Positions 36,819 through 48,884 of a stretch of 64,000 bases of DNA are shown piece by piece (within the stretch, counting starts at the first letter, position 1; every line of letters starts with the position of its first letter). Source of the DNA: Lithobates sylvaticus. Taxonomy: Eukaryota; Chordata; Amphibia; Anura; Ranidae. Position numbers and translations under genes: made by a program. Where the stretch lies: NCBI GenBank assembly GCA_028564925.1, contig CM053030.1, forward strand, positions 2,701,061 to 2,765,060, written 5' to 3'. A model generated the notes under the pieces. The model saw nothing but the letters and a program-made list of their open reading frames with translations, ran no database searches and was not told the origin of the DNA.

Positions 36819-37244
36819 GTCCTGTCCCTGGGAGCAGACGTCCTACCCGAGTACAAACTGCAAGCTCCTCGTATCCATAAGTGGACAATCCTCCACTACA
36901 GTCCCTTTAAAGCCGTCTGGGACTGGCTGATCCTTCTGCTGGTCATCTACACGGCCATCTTCACACCCTACTCAGCCGCCTTCCTCCTGAATGACCAGGA
37001 AGATGTATCCAATGAAAACTGCAGCTATTCCTGCAACCCGCTGAGCGTGGTGGACCTCATGGTGGACATCATGTTCATCATCGACATCCTCATCAACTTC
37101 CGCACCACCTATGTCAACACCAACGAAGAAGTGGTCAGCCACCCGGGCAAGATCGCCATCCATTACTTCAAAGGCTGGTTCCTCATCGACATGGTGGCCG
37201 CCATACCCTTCGACCTCTTGATCTTCGGCTCTGGCACCGAGGAG
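36819..37244 (+). CDS. KCNH2: ERG-type K+ channel, internal exon A (pre-S1 to S3)
   Basis: Internal exon of an ether-a-go-go-related voltage-gated K+ channel alpha subunit, a plasma-membrane protein that carries the repolarising IKr-type current. Seen: a polypyrimidine tract and CAG acceptor end at 36818, then 142 codons in phase 0 from [14 protein letters not shown] to FGSGTEE, then donor GAG|GTAAGC. It contains the pre-S1 stretch ([11 protein letters not shown]), S1 ([12 protein letters not shown]), an S1-S2 loop with an NCS sequon, S2 ([18 protein letters not shown]) and S3 ([17 protein letters not shown]). From memory the matching human KCNH2 exon 6 is 429 bp; this one is 426. Paralogue: HPGKIA and GTEE favour KCNH2, but the S1-S2 loop ([13 protein letters not shown]) also resembles KCNH6. 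ERG family membership is near certain; KCNH2 rather than KCNH6 is about 65 percent. A 66-bp tandem array ends only 136 bp upstream. In human ERG1 the short ERG1b first exon splices to this exon; no convincing 1b exon was found upstream. Confidence 0.95.
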
Positions 37245-37749
37245 GTAAGCACCACGCGTGGCTCCTTATGGTCACTGGCTGCCCTGTCCACATGCTCCAC
37301 TGGCTTTCTGCCGCCGTACAGGCCACACAGTTTGTGCCCCAAAAATGTCTTGGCCTGGCACAGGACTGTACACACAACACGGAGGTCTATCACCCTTTCC
37401 TGTCTTGCTTCTCTGGAATGAATCCTCTCCTATCACTATTCTGTCTTATAATGAATATTTCCCACTTCCTGTTGGGGGTCACAGAACTGTCAGTTCCAAA
37501 GTAACTGTCACCTGTCAGTGTTAGAATGATACGAATCAAATGCCCACCCCAGTCACCTGGAGCCCCGAGCTTGGGGTACACCAATATGCAAATTTCAGCA
37601 TGTGCTGACACCCTACTACTGGCCCATCACTGTGATGAGACGATTAATTGGCCAATGGGAAGAAACTAAGGGTCAGGTGAGCTCTCTAAACCATTAGAAA
37701 GTATTGAAATTTGCATAATGGACCTTCCTGAGTGCCGGGGAGACATTAA
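37245..37749. other. Unique start of intron after exon A
   Basis: Ordinary intronic sequence following the GTAAGC donor. It contains an octamer word ATGCAAAT (37586) and a CCAAT (37630s). No function can be assigned. Confidence 0.5.
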
Positions 37750-38071
37750 CCCTACGTTCCCAGCTATGCGTTTTTTTAGTGCTTTTCACAGTTTGCAGAA
37801 ACGCACCGCAGTCCACGTAACATGGTATCCTATGGTACGCGTTCACATCTGTGCGTTTTTGGAAAGGGTCAGGGTCTCTTTTTCCTGCAGCAGATTGCGC
37901 CTTGCCTGTAAATAGACTTCAATGGACCCGCACAAAAAACGCAAGTGTTGCATTTTTAATGCATTTTTACATGCGTTTTATGTGTTATGGATAAAAAAAA
38001 CAAAGCGCAAAACTCATTTTAAAATGCACCGCAAAACGCGCCTGAAAACCGCATAGGTGTGGACCTAGGGT
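37750..38071. mobile_element. MITE with CCCTACGTTCCCAGC ends
   Basis: Left end CCCTACGTTCCCAGCTATGC and right end GCATAGGTGTGGACCTAGGG are imperfect inverted repeats; the interior has GCGTTTTT / AAAAACGC words in both orientations (TGCGTTTTTGG, CACAAAAAACGCAAG). It is 322 bp and non-coding. Target duplication not clear. Confidence 0.7.
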
Positions 38072-38104
38072 AAATGATTTGTACTTTCCTTTTTATATAC
38101 ATTA

Positions 38105-41100
38105 TAATGCTGACAGGTTTAAGGTATAACAGTGACAGGTGAGAGGGGTGTGATCCGATATTACAGGTACAGTGAGAGGTGAGAGGGGTGTGGTCAGATA
38201 TTACAGGTAGAGTGACAGGTGAGAGGGGTGTGGTCAGATATTACAGGTACAGTGAGAGGGGGTGTGGTCAGATATTACAGGTAGAGTGACAGGTGAGAGG
38301 GGTGTGGTCAGATATTACAGGTACAGTGAGAGGGGTGTGTCAGATATTACAGGTGCAGTGACAGGTGAGAGGGGTGTGATCAGATATTACAGGTACAGTG
38401 ACAGGTGAGAGGGGTGTGGTCAGATATTACAGGTTGAGTGACAGGTGAGAGGGGTGTGATCAGATATTACAGGTACAGTGAGAGGTGAGAGGGGTGTGGT
38501 CAGATATTACAGGTACAGTGAGAGGTGTAAGGGGGTGTGGTCAGATATTACAGATAGTGACAGGTGAGAGGGGTGTGGTCAGATATTACAGGTACAGTGA
38601 GAGGTGAGAGGGGTGTGATCAGATATTACAGTGACAGGTGTAAGGGGGTATGGTCAGATATTACAGGTACAGTGAGAGGGGTGTGATCAGATATTACAGG
38701 TACAGTGACAGGTGAGAGGGGGTGTGGTCAGATATTACAGGTAGAGTGACAGGTGAGAGGGGTGTGATCAGATATTACAGGTACAGTGAGAGGTGAGAGG
38801 GGTGTGATCAGATATTACAGGTACAATGACAGGTGTAAGGGGGTGTGGTCAGATATTACAGGTACAGTGAGAGGGGTGTGATCAGATATTACAGGTACAG
38901 TGACAGGTGAGAGGGGGTGTGGTCAGATATTACAGGTAGAGTGACAGGTGAGAGGGGTGTGATCAGATATTACAAGTACAGTGACAGGTGTAAGGGGGTC
39001 TGGAAAGATATTACAGGTACAGTGAGAGGGGTGTGGTCAGATATTACAGGTACAGTGAGAGGTGAGAGGGTGTGATCAGATATTACAGGTACAATGACAG
39101 GTGTAAGGGGGTGTGGTCAGATATTACAGATAGAGTGACAGGTGAGAGGGGTGTGATCAGATATTACAGATAAAGTGACAGGTGAGATGGATGTGGTCAG
39201 ATATTACAGTGACAGGTGAGAGGGGTGTGGTCAGATATTACCGTGACAGGTGTAAGGGGGTGTGGTCAGATATTACAGGTACAGTGAGAGGGATGTGATC
39301 AGATATTACAGGTACAGTGACAGGTGAGAGGGGGTGTGGTCAGATATTACAGGTAGAGTGACAGGTGAGAGGGGTGTGATCAGATATTACAGCTAAAGTG
39401 ACAGGTGAGAGAGGTGTGATCAGATATTACAGGTACAGTGAGAGGGGTGTGGTCAGATATTACAGGTAGAGTGACAGGTGAGAGGGGTGTGGTCAGATAT
39501 TACAGGTACAGTGAGAGGGGGTGTGGTCAGATATTACAGGTAGAGTGACAGGTGAGAGGGGTGTGGTCAGATATTACAGGTACAGTGAGAGGGGTGTGTC
39601 AGATATTACAGGTGCAGTGACAGGTGAGAGGGGTGTGATCAGATATTACAGGTACAGTGACAGGTGAGAGGGGTGTGGTCAGATATTACAGGTTGAGTGA
39701 CAGGTGAGAGGGGTGTGATCAGATATTACAGGTACAGTGAGAGGTGAGAGGGGTGTGATCAGATATTACAGGTACAATGACAGGTGTAAGGGGGTGTGGT
39801 CAGATATTACAGGTACAGTGAGAGGTGTAAGGGGGTGTGGTCAGATATTACAGATAGTGACAGGTGAGAGGGGTGTGGTCAGATATTACAGGTACAGTGA
39901 GAGGTGAGAGGGGTGTGATCAGATATTACAGGTACAATGACAGGTGTAAGGGGGTGTGGTCAGATATTACAGGTAGAGTGACAGGTGAGAGGGGTGTGGT
40001 CAGATATTACAGTGACAGGTGTAAGGGGGTATGGTCAGATATTACAGGTACAGTGAGAGGGGTGTGATCAGATATTACAGGTAGAGTGACAGGTGAGAGG
40101 GGTGTGATCAGATATTACAGGTACAGTGACAGGTGAGAGGGGGTGTGATCAGATATTACAGGTAGAGTGACAGGTGAGAGGGGTGTGGTCAGATATTACA
40201 GGTTGAGTGACAGGTGAGAGGGGTGTGATCAGATATTACAGGTACAGTGAGAGGGGTGTGATCAGATATTACAGGTACAATGACAGGTGTAAGGGGGTGT
40301 GGTCAGATATTACAGGTACAGTGAGAGGGGTGTGATCAGATATTACAGGTACAGTGACAGGTGAGAGGGGGTGTGGTCAGATATTACAGGTAGAGTGACA
40401 GGTGAGAGGGGTGTGATCAGATATTACAAGTACAGTGACAGGTGTAAGGGGGTCTGGAAAGATATTACAGGTACAGTGAGAGGGGTGTGGTCAGATATTA
40501 CAGGTACAGTGAGAGGTGAGAGGGTGTGATCAGATATTACAGGTACAATGACAGGTGTAAGGGGGTGTGGTCAGATATTACAGATAGAGTGACAGGTGAG
40601 AGGGGGTGTGATCAGATATTACAGATAAAGTGACAGGTGAGATGGATGTGGTCAGATATTACAGTGACAGGTGAGAGGGGTGTGGTCAGATATTACCGTG
40701 ACAGGTGTAAGGGGGTGTGGTCAGATATTACAGGTACAGTGAGAGGGATGTGATCAGATATTACAGGTACAGTGACAGGTGAGAGGGGGTGTGGTCAGAT
40801 ATTACAGGTAGAGTGACAGGTGAGAGGGGTGTAATCAGATATTACAGGTACAGTGACAGGTGAGAGGGGCGTGATCAGATATTACAGGTACAGTGACAGG
40901 TGTAAGGGGGTGTAATCAGATATTACTGGTACAGTGACAGGTGAGAGGGGCGTGATCAGATATTACAGATAAAGTGACAGGTGTAAGGGGGTGTGGTCAG
41001 ATATTACAAGTACAGTGACAGGAGAGAGGGGGTCTGGACAGATATTACAGGTAGAGTGACAGGTGAGAGGGGTGTGGTCAGATATTACAGGTACAGTGAC

Positions 41101-41925
41101 AGGTGTAAGGGGGTGTGATCAGATATTACAGGTACAGTGACAGGTGAGAGGGGGTGTGGTCATATATTACAGGTAGAGTGACAGGTAAGAGGGGTGTGGT
41201 CAGATATTACAGGTACAGTGAGAGGGGCGTGGTCAGATATTACAGTGAGAGGGGTGTGTTCAGATATTACAGTGACAGGTGAGAGGGGTGTGGTCAGATA
41301 TTACAGGTACAGTGACAGGTGAGAGGGGTGTGGTCAGATAGTACAGGTAGAGTGACAGGTGAGAGGGGTGTGGTCAGATATTACAGGTAGCATGACAGGT
41401 GAGAGGGGTGTGGTCAGATATTACAGGTAAAGTGACAGATGAGAGGGGTGTGGTCAGATATTACAGGTAGAGTGACAGGTGAGAGGGGTGTGGTCAGATA
41501 TTACAGGTAGCGTGACAGGTGAGAGGGGTGTGGTCAGATATTACAGGTAAAGTGACAGGTGTAAGGGGGTGTGGTCAGATATTACAGGTACAGTGACAGG
41601 TGAGAGGGGTGTGGTCAGATATTACAGGTACAGTGAGAGGGGCGTGGTCAGACATTACAGTGAGAGGGGTGTGGTCAGATATTACAGGTACAGTGAGAGG
41701 GGTGCGGTCAGATATTACAGTGACAGGTGAGAGGGGTGCGGTCAGATATTACAGTGACAGGTGAGAGGGGTGTGGTCAGATATTACAGGTAGAGTGACAG
41801 GTGAGAGGGGTGTGGTCAGATATTACAGGTACAGTGAGAGGGGCGTGGTCAGATATTACAGGTACAGTGACAGGGGTGTGGTCAGGAATTACAGTGACAG
41901 GTGTAAGGGGGTGTGGTCAGATTTA
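38105..41925. repeat. 40-bp minisatellite with higher-order structure, about 100 units
   Basis: Unit: GTGACAGGTGAGAGGGGTGT followed by GGTCAGATATTACAGGTACA. Variants (GTAGAG/GTACAG, GTAAGGGGGT, unit shortening) occur in the same order in distant parts: the rare GAGGGGTGTGTCAGATATTA recurs at about 38330 and 39590, and GGGGGTCTGGAAAGATATTA at 38994 and 40447. This shows block duplications of about 1.26 and 1.45 kb. Confidence 0.96.
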
Positions 41926-41929
41926 ACAC

Positions 41930-42245
41930 ATGTAGCAGAGACTGGTGATCTTGCAGAGTTTCCTGATTGCAGTTGTGTTAGAATCCTCTCTGTGCTTTAT
42001 TAGTGATAAGACACCATGAAATGTGTCGGGGGATGGTGGAGGTGATGGATGAGTGACATCTGACACCCTGGACTTTACTATCTGACATTTCTACGTCTCA
42101 CCTGTTGTGACCTCCAGGTGATGAGGGTCATTCACTTTCCTCTCTTGTTCGGCTCCTCGTGCCTCGTTCAGCACATCTGGAATCTTTGTTGGCGAATCGG
42201 AGAGCCCAGAATCGTTCCTCCTCACTATTCCATTTTCTGCTCTGT
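41930..42245. other. Unique intronic spacer
   Basis: About 315 bp between two arrays. It supplies the ATG (42121) and first ~50 codons of a long open frame that then runs through the 54/60-bp array. No gene recognised. Confidence 0.5.
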
Positions 42246-42249
42246 GATA

Positions 42250-44290
42250 GCATTGCAGATTTATCATTCCTCGCTTATCATCTCTCGCCCCTATTATGGG
42301 TCATTCTCCTCCCTCATCATCCATCACTCCTCGCTCATCAACTCTCACCCCTATTACTGGTCCTCCTTCATCATCCATCACTCCTCGCTCATCAACTCTC
42401 ACCCCTATTATGGGCCATTCTCCTCCTTCATCATCCATCACTCCTCGCTCATCAACTCTCGCCCCTATTATGGGTCATTCTCCTCCCTCATCATCCATCA
42501 CTCCTCGCTCATCAACTCTCACCCCTATTATGGGCCATTCTCCTCCTCTGTCATCCATCACTCCTCGCTCATCAACTCTCACCCCTATTGCTGGTCCTCC
42601 TTCATCATCTATCACTCCTCGCTCATCAACTCTCACCCCTATTACTGGTCCTCCTACATCATCCATCACTCCTCGCTCATCAACTCTCACCCCTATTACT
42701 GGTACTCCTTCATCATCTATCACTCCTCGCTCATCAACTCTCACCCCTATTATGGGCCATTCTCCTCCTTCATCATCCATCACTCCTCGCTCATCAACTC
42801 TCACCCCTATTACTGGTCCTCCTTCATCATCTATCACTCCTCGCTCATCAACTCTCACCCCTATTACTGGTCCTCCTTCATCATCCATCACTCCTCGCTC
42901 ATCAACTCTCACCCCTATTACTGGTCCTCCTTCATCATCCATCACTCCTCGCTCATCAACTCTCACCCCGATTACTGGTCCTCCTTCATCATCTATCACT
43001 CCTCGCTCATCAACTCTCACCCCTATTACTGGTCCACCTTCATCATCTATCACTCCTCGCTCATCAACTCTCACCCCTATTACTGGTCCTCCTTCATCAT
43101 CTATCACTCCTCGCTCATCAACTCTCACCCCTATTACTGGTCCACCTTCATCATCTATCACTCCTCGCTCATCAACTCTCACCCCTATTACTGGTACTCC
43201 TTCATCATCTATCACTCCTCGCTCATCAACTCTCACCCCTATTACTGGTCCTCCTTCATCATCTATCACTCCTCGCTCATCAACTCTCACCCCTATTACT
43301 GGTCCACCTTCATCATCTATCACTCCTCGCTCATCAACTCTCACCCCTATTATGAGTCATTCTCCTCCTCCGTCATCTATCACTCCTCACTCATCAACTC
43401 TCACCCCTATTATCGGTCATTCTTCTCCTCCATCATCCATCACTCCTCGCTCATCAACCCTCACCCCTATTACTGGTCCTACTTCATCATCTATCACTCC
43501 TCGCTCATCAACTCTCACCCCTATTATGGGTCATTCTTCTCCTCCGTCATCTATCACTCCTCACTCATCAACTCTCACCCCTATTACTGGTCCTCCTCCA
43601 TCATCTATCACTCCTCACTCATCAACTCTCACCCCTATTATCGGTCATTCTTCTCCTCCATCATCCATCACTCCTCGCTCATCAACCCTCACCCCTATTA
43701 CTGGTCCTACTTCATCATCTATCACTCCTCGCTCATCAACTCTCACCCCTATTATGGGTCATTCTTCTCCTCCGTCATCTATCACTCCTCGCTCATCAAC
43801 TCTATCCCCTATTACCAGTCATTCTTCTCCTTCATCACCCATCACTCCTCGGTCATCAACTCTCACCCCTATTACTGGTCCTTCTCCGTCACCCATCACT
43901 CCTCACTCATCAACTCTCACCCCTATTACTGGTCCTCCTCCATCATCTATCACTCCTCGCTCATCAACTCTCACCCCTATTGCTGGTCCTCCTCCGTCAC
44001 CCATCACTCCTCACTCATCAACTCTCACCCCTATTACTGGTCCTCCTCCATCATCTATCACTCCTCACTCATCAACTCTCACCCCTATTATCGGTCATTC
44101 TTCTCCTTCATCATCCATCACTCCTCGCTCATCAACCCTCACCCCTATTACTGGTCCTCCTCCGTCATCTATCACTCCTCACTCATCAACTCTCACCCCT
44201 ATTACTGGTCCTCCATTATCTATCACTCCTCGCTCATCAACTCTCGTCCCTATTACTGGTCATTCTCCTCCATTGTTGACTATCACTCCT
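42250..44290. repeat. 54/60-bp minisatellite, about 37 units
   Basis: Units of TCATCAACTCTCACCCCTAT then TACTGGTCCTCCTTCATCAT and CTATCACTCCTCGC (54 bp), mixed with a 60-bp version containing TATGGGTCATTCTCCTCC. Both lengths are multiples of three and neither contains a + strand stop, so all three + frames stay open over most of the array (735, 682 and 398 codons), as does one - frame (289). They encode 18/20-residue repeats such as SSFIIYHSSLINSHPYYW. The location within an intron and the simultaneous openness argue against coding. Confidence 0.95.
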
Positions 44291-44294
44291 CGCT

Positions 44295-44565
44295 CAGCCG
44301 TTATGAATGTTGGTGTGATGAATGAGGGTGTGGCCGATGTGTAGACACTGTCTGGTTGGACATGCTCCTGGTTGGCTCCTCCCTCTCTGGCGCTCTGTGT
44401 TCTGCTCCTGGCTTTGGATTGGCTCTTCACTCTCCATGGCTGCCGCTTCTCTCCTCTGTACAGAGCCTCAGCCTGCGGCTCCCACACTGAACATGCGTGT
44501 GACGGGGGATGGGGAGGGAGGTTCCAGGACACCATGGATGGTCAGATTCCCCCGGGAGTAGTAGT
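44295..44565. other. Unique intronic spacer
   Basis: About 270 bp of ordinary sequence (CTCCATGGCTGCCGCTTCTC; TCTGTACAGAGCC). No feature supported. Confidence 0.5.
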
Positions 44566-46700
44566 TTGTCACTTAGGATGCCCATTGGTCAGAGAGTGAA
44601 CCTGGGTGGAGCAGAACAACCTGTCACTTAGAATGCCCATTGGTCAGAGAGTGAGCCTGTGACGTAGAATGCCCATTGGTCAGAGAGTGAACCTGGGTGG
44701 AGCAGAACAATCTGTGATATAGAATGCCCATTGGTCAGAGAGTGAACCTGGGTGGAGCAGAACAATCTGTGATGTAGAATGCCCATTGGTCAGAGAGTGA
44801 ACCTGGGTGGAGCAGAACAATCTGTGATGTAGAATGCCCATTGGTCAGAGAGTGAGCCTGGGTGGAGCAGAACAATCTGTGATATAGAATGCCCATTGGT
44901 CAGAGAGTGAACCTGGGTGGAGCAGAACAATCTGTGATGTAGAATGCCCATTGGTCAGAGAGTGAACCTGGGTGGAGCAGAACAATCTGTGATGTAGAAT
45001 GCCCATTGGTCAGAGAGTGAGCCTGGGTGGAGCAGAACAATCTGTGATATAGAATGCCCATTGGTCAGAGAGTGAACCTGGGTGGAGCAGAACAATCTGT
45101 CACTTAGGATGCCCATTGGTCAGAGAGTGAACCTGGGTGGAGCAGAACAATCTGTGATGTAGAATGCCCATTGGTCAGAGAGTGAGCCTGGATGGAGCAG
45201 AACAATCTGTCACTTAGGATGCCCATTGGTCAGAGAGTGAGCCTGGGTGGAGCAGAACAATCTGTGATATAGAATGCCCATTGGTCAGAGAGTGAACCTG
45301 GGTGGAGCAGAACAATCTGTCACTTAGGATGCCCATTGGTCAGAGAGTGAGCCTGGGTGGAGCAGAACAATCTGTGATATAGAATGCCCATTGGTCAGAG
45401 AGTGAACCTGGGTGGAGCAGAACAATCTGTTACTTAGAATGCCCATTGGTCAGAGAGTGAGCCTGTGACGTAGAATGCCCATTGGTCAGAGAGTGAGCTT
45501 GTGACGTAGAATGCTCATTGGTCAGAGAGTGAGCCTGGGCGGAGCAGAACAATCTGTCACTTAGAATGCCCATTGGTCAGAGAGTGAGCCTGTGACGTAG
45601 AATGCCCATTGGTCAGAGAGTGAACCTGGGTGGAGCAGAACAGTCTGTCACTTAGAATGCCCATTGGTCAGAGAGTGAGCCTGGGTGGAGCAGAACAATC
45701 TGTCACTTAGAATGCCCATTGGTCAGAGAGTGAGCCTAGATGGAGCAGAACAGTCTGTCACTTAGGATGCCCATTGGTCAGAGAGTGAACCTGGGTGGAG
45801 CAGAACAGTCTGTCACTTAGAATGCCCATTGGTCAGAGAGTGAGCCTGGGTGGAGCAGAACAATCTGTGACGTAGAATGCCCATTGGTCAGAGAGTGAGC
45901 CTGGATGGAGCAGAACAATCTGTGATGTAGAATGCCCATTGGTCAGAGAGTGAACCTGGACGGAGCAGAACAGTCTGTCACTTAGAATGCCCATTGGTCA
46001 GAGAGTGAGCCTAGATGGAGCAGAACAGTCTGTCACTTAGGATGCCCATTGGTCAGAGAGTGAACCTGGGTGGAGCAGAACAGTCTGTCACTTAGAATGC
46101 CCATTGGTCAGAGAGTGAGCCTGGGTGGAGCAGAACAATCTGTGACGTAGAATGCCCATTGGTCAGAGAGTGAGCCTGGATGGAGCAGAACAATCTGTGA
46201 TGTAGAATGCCCATTGGTCAGAGAGTGAACCTGGACGGAGCAGAACAGTCTGTCACTTAGAATGCCCATTGGTCAGAGAGTGAGCCTAGATGGAGCAGAA
46301 CAGTCTGTCACTTAGGATGCCCATTGGTCAGAGAGTGAACCTGGGTGGAGCAGAACAGTCTGTCACTTAGAATGCCCATTGGTCAGAGAGTGAGCCTGGG
46401 TGGAGCAGAACAATCTGTGACGTAGAATGCCCATTGGTCAGAGAGTGAGCCTGGATGGAGCAGAACAATCTGTGATGTAGAATGCCCATTGGTCAGAGAG
46501 TGAACCTGGACGGAGCAGAACAGTCTGTCACTTAGAATGCCCATTGGTCAGAGAGTGAGCTTGGGCGGAGAAGAACAGTCTGTCACTTAGAATGCCCATT
46601 GGTCAGAGAGTGAGCGAGTAGAACAATCTGTCACTTAGAATGCCCATTGGTCAGAGAGTGAACCTGGGTGGAGCAGAACAGTCTGTCGCTTAGAACACTC
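44565..46700. repeat. 55-bp minisatellite with about 40 CCAAT boxes
   Basis: Unit: TGTCACTTAGAATGCCCATT, GGTCAGAGAGTGAGCCTGG, GTGGAGCAGAACAATC; some units are shortened to 36 bp. Every unit keeps GCCCATTGGTC, whose complement GACCAATGGG fits the NF-Y consensus RRCCAATSR. A 275-bp (5-unit) higher-order repeat is visible from its marker CTGGACGGAG at 45956, 46231 and 46506. Confidence 0.96.
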
Positions 46701-46704
46701 ATCA

Positions 46705-47335
46705 GTCAGAGATTGAATCAAAAATTTCTTTCTTTCAAGTTAAGGAAGAGGATCGAAGAAAGTGCAAAGAGCCGAAGAGAGGTAAAGTGTCTGCGGGCGG
46801 AATAATGTCCGATGATTGCGGTCTCTGGTTGTTGTTACAATGTATCACTGTCACTATGAGATGGTTCCTCATATCATTCCCGGGATGGGACCTCATTGTC
46901 TCTTCACATTGTTATCAGTGGTGGGCGTTGTGTGGACAGGGCATGTGGGGATACCAGCCTGGTCTGATGGCTCCCCCTGGTGTTATCTATGTGAACTGAC
47001 ACTATTTCTATTACAATGTACACATGATAGAGTACTGATGTCATGGGGGTGGGGCATCGGAGAAGGCGGAATCTCCCTCCTGTCAGTGATTGGGGGATAC
47101 AGAGGAGGCGGGGACTATCAGCGGGACAATGTCTAAAAACAGCTTTCTGTGCATTTTCCATCCTTCAATTCTGTGTTCTACTGGATCTCCACCCCCTGGA
47201 TGACCGGCACCAACTTTATTATGTTTTCTGTAGATAATAATAAACCAATCGTGTCCTTTAAATGATCCCCCGATGGGGGATGGGATCTTCTCATTCACCG
47301 AGATCAGAGATAATGAGAACCCAATAAGGTCTGTC
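46705..47335. other. Unique intronic region, possible cryptic microexon
   Basis: Contains a pyrimidine tract and AAG acceptor (TTTCTTTCTTTCAAG, ending 46739), a 42-base purine-rich segment and a donor GAG|GTAAAG (46781/46782). The segment is open in the channel's frame (14 codons). The rest appears single-copy with no element ends. Confidence 0.35.
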
Positions 47336-47339
47336 CTGG

Positions 47340-48870
47340 GGCGCCCCCTAACCCCCAGATACCCCCACCCTGATTACACCCCCAGATACCCCCACCCTGA
47401 TTACACCCCCAGATACCCCCACCCTGATTACACCCCTAGATACCCCCCACTCTGATCACACCCCCAGATACCCCCCACTCTGATCACACCCCCAGATAAC
47501 CCCACCCTGATTACACCCCTAGATACCGCCGACACTCTGATCACACCCCCAGATACCCCCCACCCTAATCACACCCCCAGATACCCCCCCACTCTGATTA
47601 CACCCCAGATACCCCCCACTCTGACCACACCCCCAGATACCCCCCACTCTGACCACACCCCCAGATACCCCCCACTCTGATCACACCCCCAGATACCCTC
47701 ACCCTGATTACACCCCCAGATACCCCCCACTCTGACCACACCCCCAGATACCCCCCACCCTGATTACACCCCCAGATACCCCCCACCCTGATCACACTCC
47801 CAGATAACCCCACCCTGATCACACCCATTAACTCCCCCCCCACCCTGATCACACCCCCTAGATACCCCCACCCTAATCACACCCCCAGATACCCCCACTC
47901 TGACCACACCCCCAGGTACCCCCCCACTCTGATTACACCCCCAGATGCCCTCACCCTGATTACACCCCCAGATACCCCCACCACTCTGATCACACCCCCT
48001 AGATACCCCCACCCTAATCACACCCCCAGATACCCCCCACTCTGACCACACCCCCAGGTACCCCCCCACTCTGATTACACCCCCAGATACCCCCACCACT
48101 CTGATTACACCCCCAGATACCCCCACTCTGACCACACCCCCAGATACCCCCCACTCTGATCACACCCCCAGATACCCTCACCCTGATTACACCCCCAGAT
48201 ACCCCCACTCTGACCACACCCCCAGATACCCCCCACTCTGATCACACCCCCAGATTCCCCCCACTCTGATCACACCCCCAGATACCCCCCACCCTGATTA
48301 CACCCCCAGATACCCCCCACCCTGATCACACTCCCAGATAACCCCACCCTGATCACACCCATTAACTCCCCCCCACCCTGATCACACCCCCTAGATACCC
48401 CCACCCTAATCACACCCCCAGATACCCCCCCACTCTGACCACACCCCCAGGTACCCCCCCACTCTGATTACACCCCAGATACCCTCACCCTGATTATACC
48501 CCCACCACTCTGATCACACCCCCTAGATACCCCCACCCTAATCACACCCCCAGATACCCCCACCACTCTGATCACACCCCCAGATACCCCCCCCCCACCC
48601 TGATCACACCACCAGATACCCCCCACTCTGATTACACCCCACAGATACCCCCCCACCCTGATTACGCCCCCAGATACCCCCCACCCTGATCAGACCCCCA
48701 GATTCCCACTCTGCTCACACCCCCCAGATACCCCCCCCCCCACCCTGATTACATCCCCAGATACCCCCACCCTGATTACATCCCCAGATACCCCCACACT
48801 CTGATCACACCCCCCAGATACCCCCACCCTGATCACACCCCCAGATAGCCCCCACTCTGATTACACTCTC
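47340..48870. repeat. 27-29 bp C-rich minisatellite
   Basis: About 55 units of CCAGATACCCCCCACTCTGA followed by TCACACCC or TTACACCC. Blocks of several units recur, for example CTGATCACACCCATTAACTC near 47813 and 48350. Confidence 0.95.
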
Positions 48871-48884
48871 CATATACTTCCTGT

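Noticed and set aside
38105-41925. CRISPR-like repeat array
   Set aside because: Units are contiguous with no unique spacers, and the context is a vertebrate intron.
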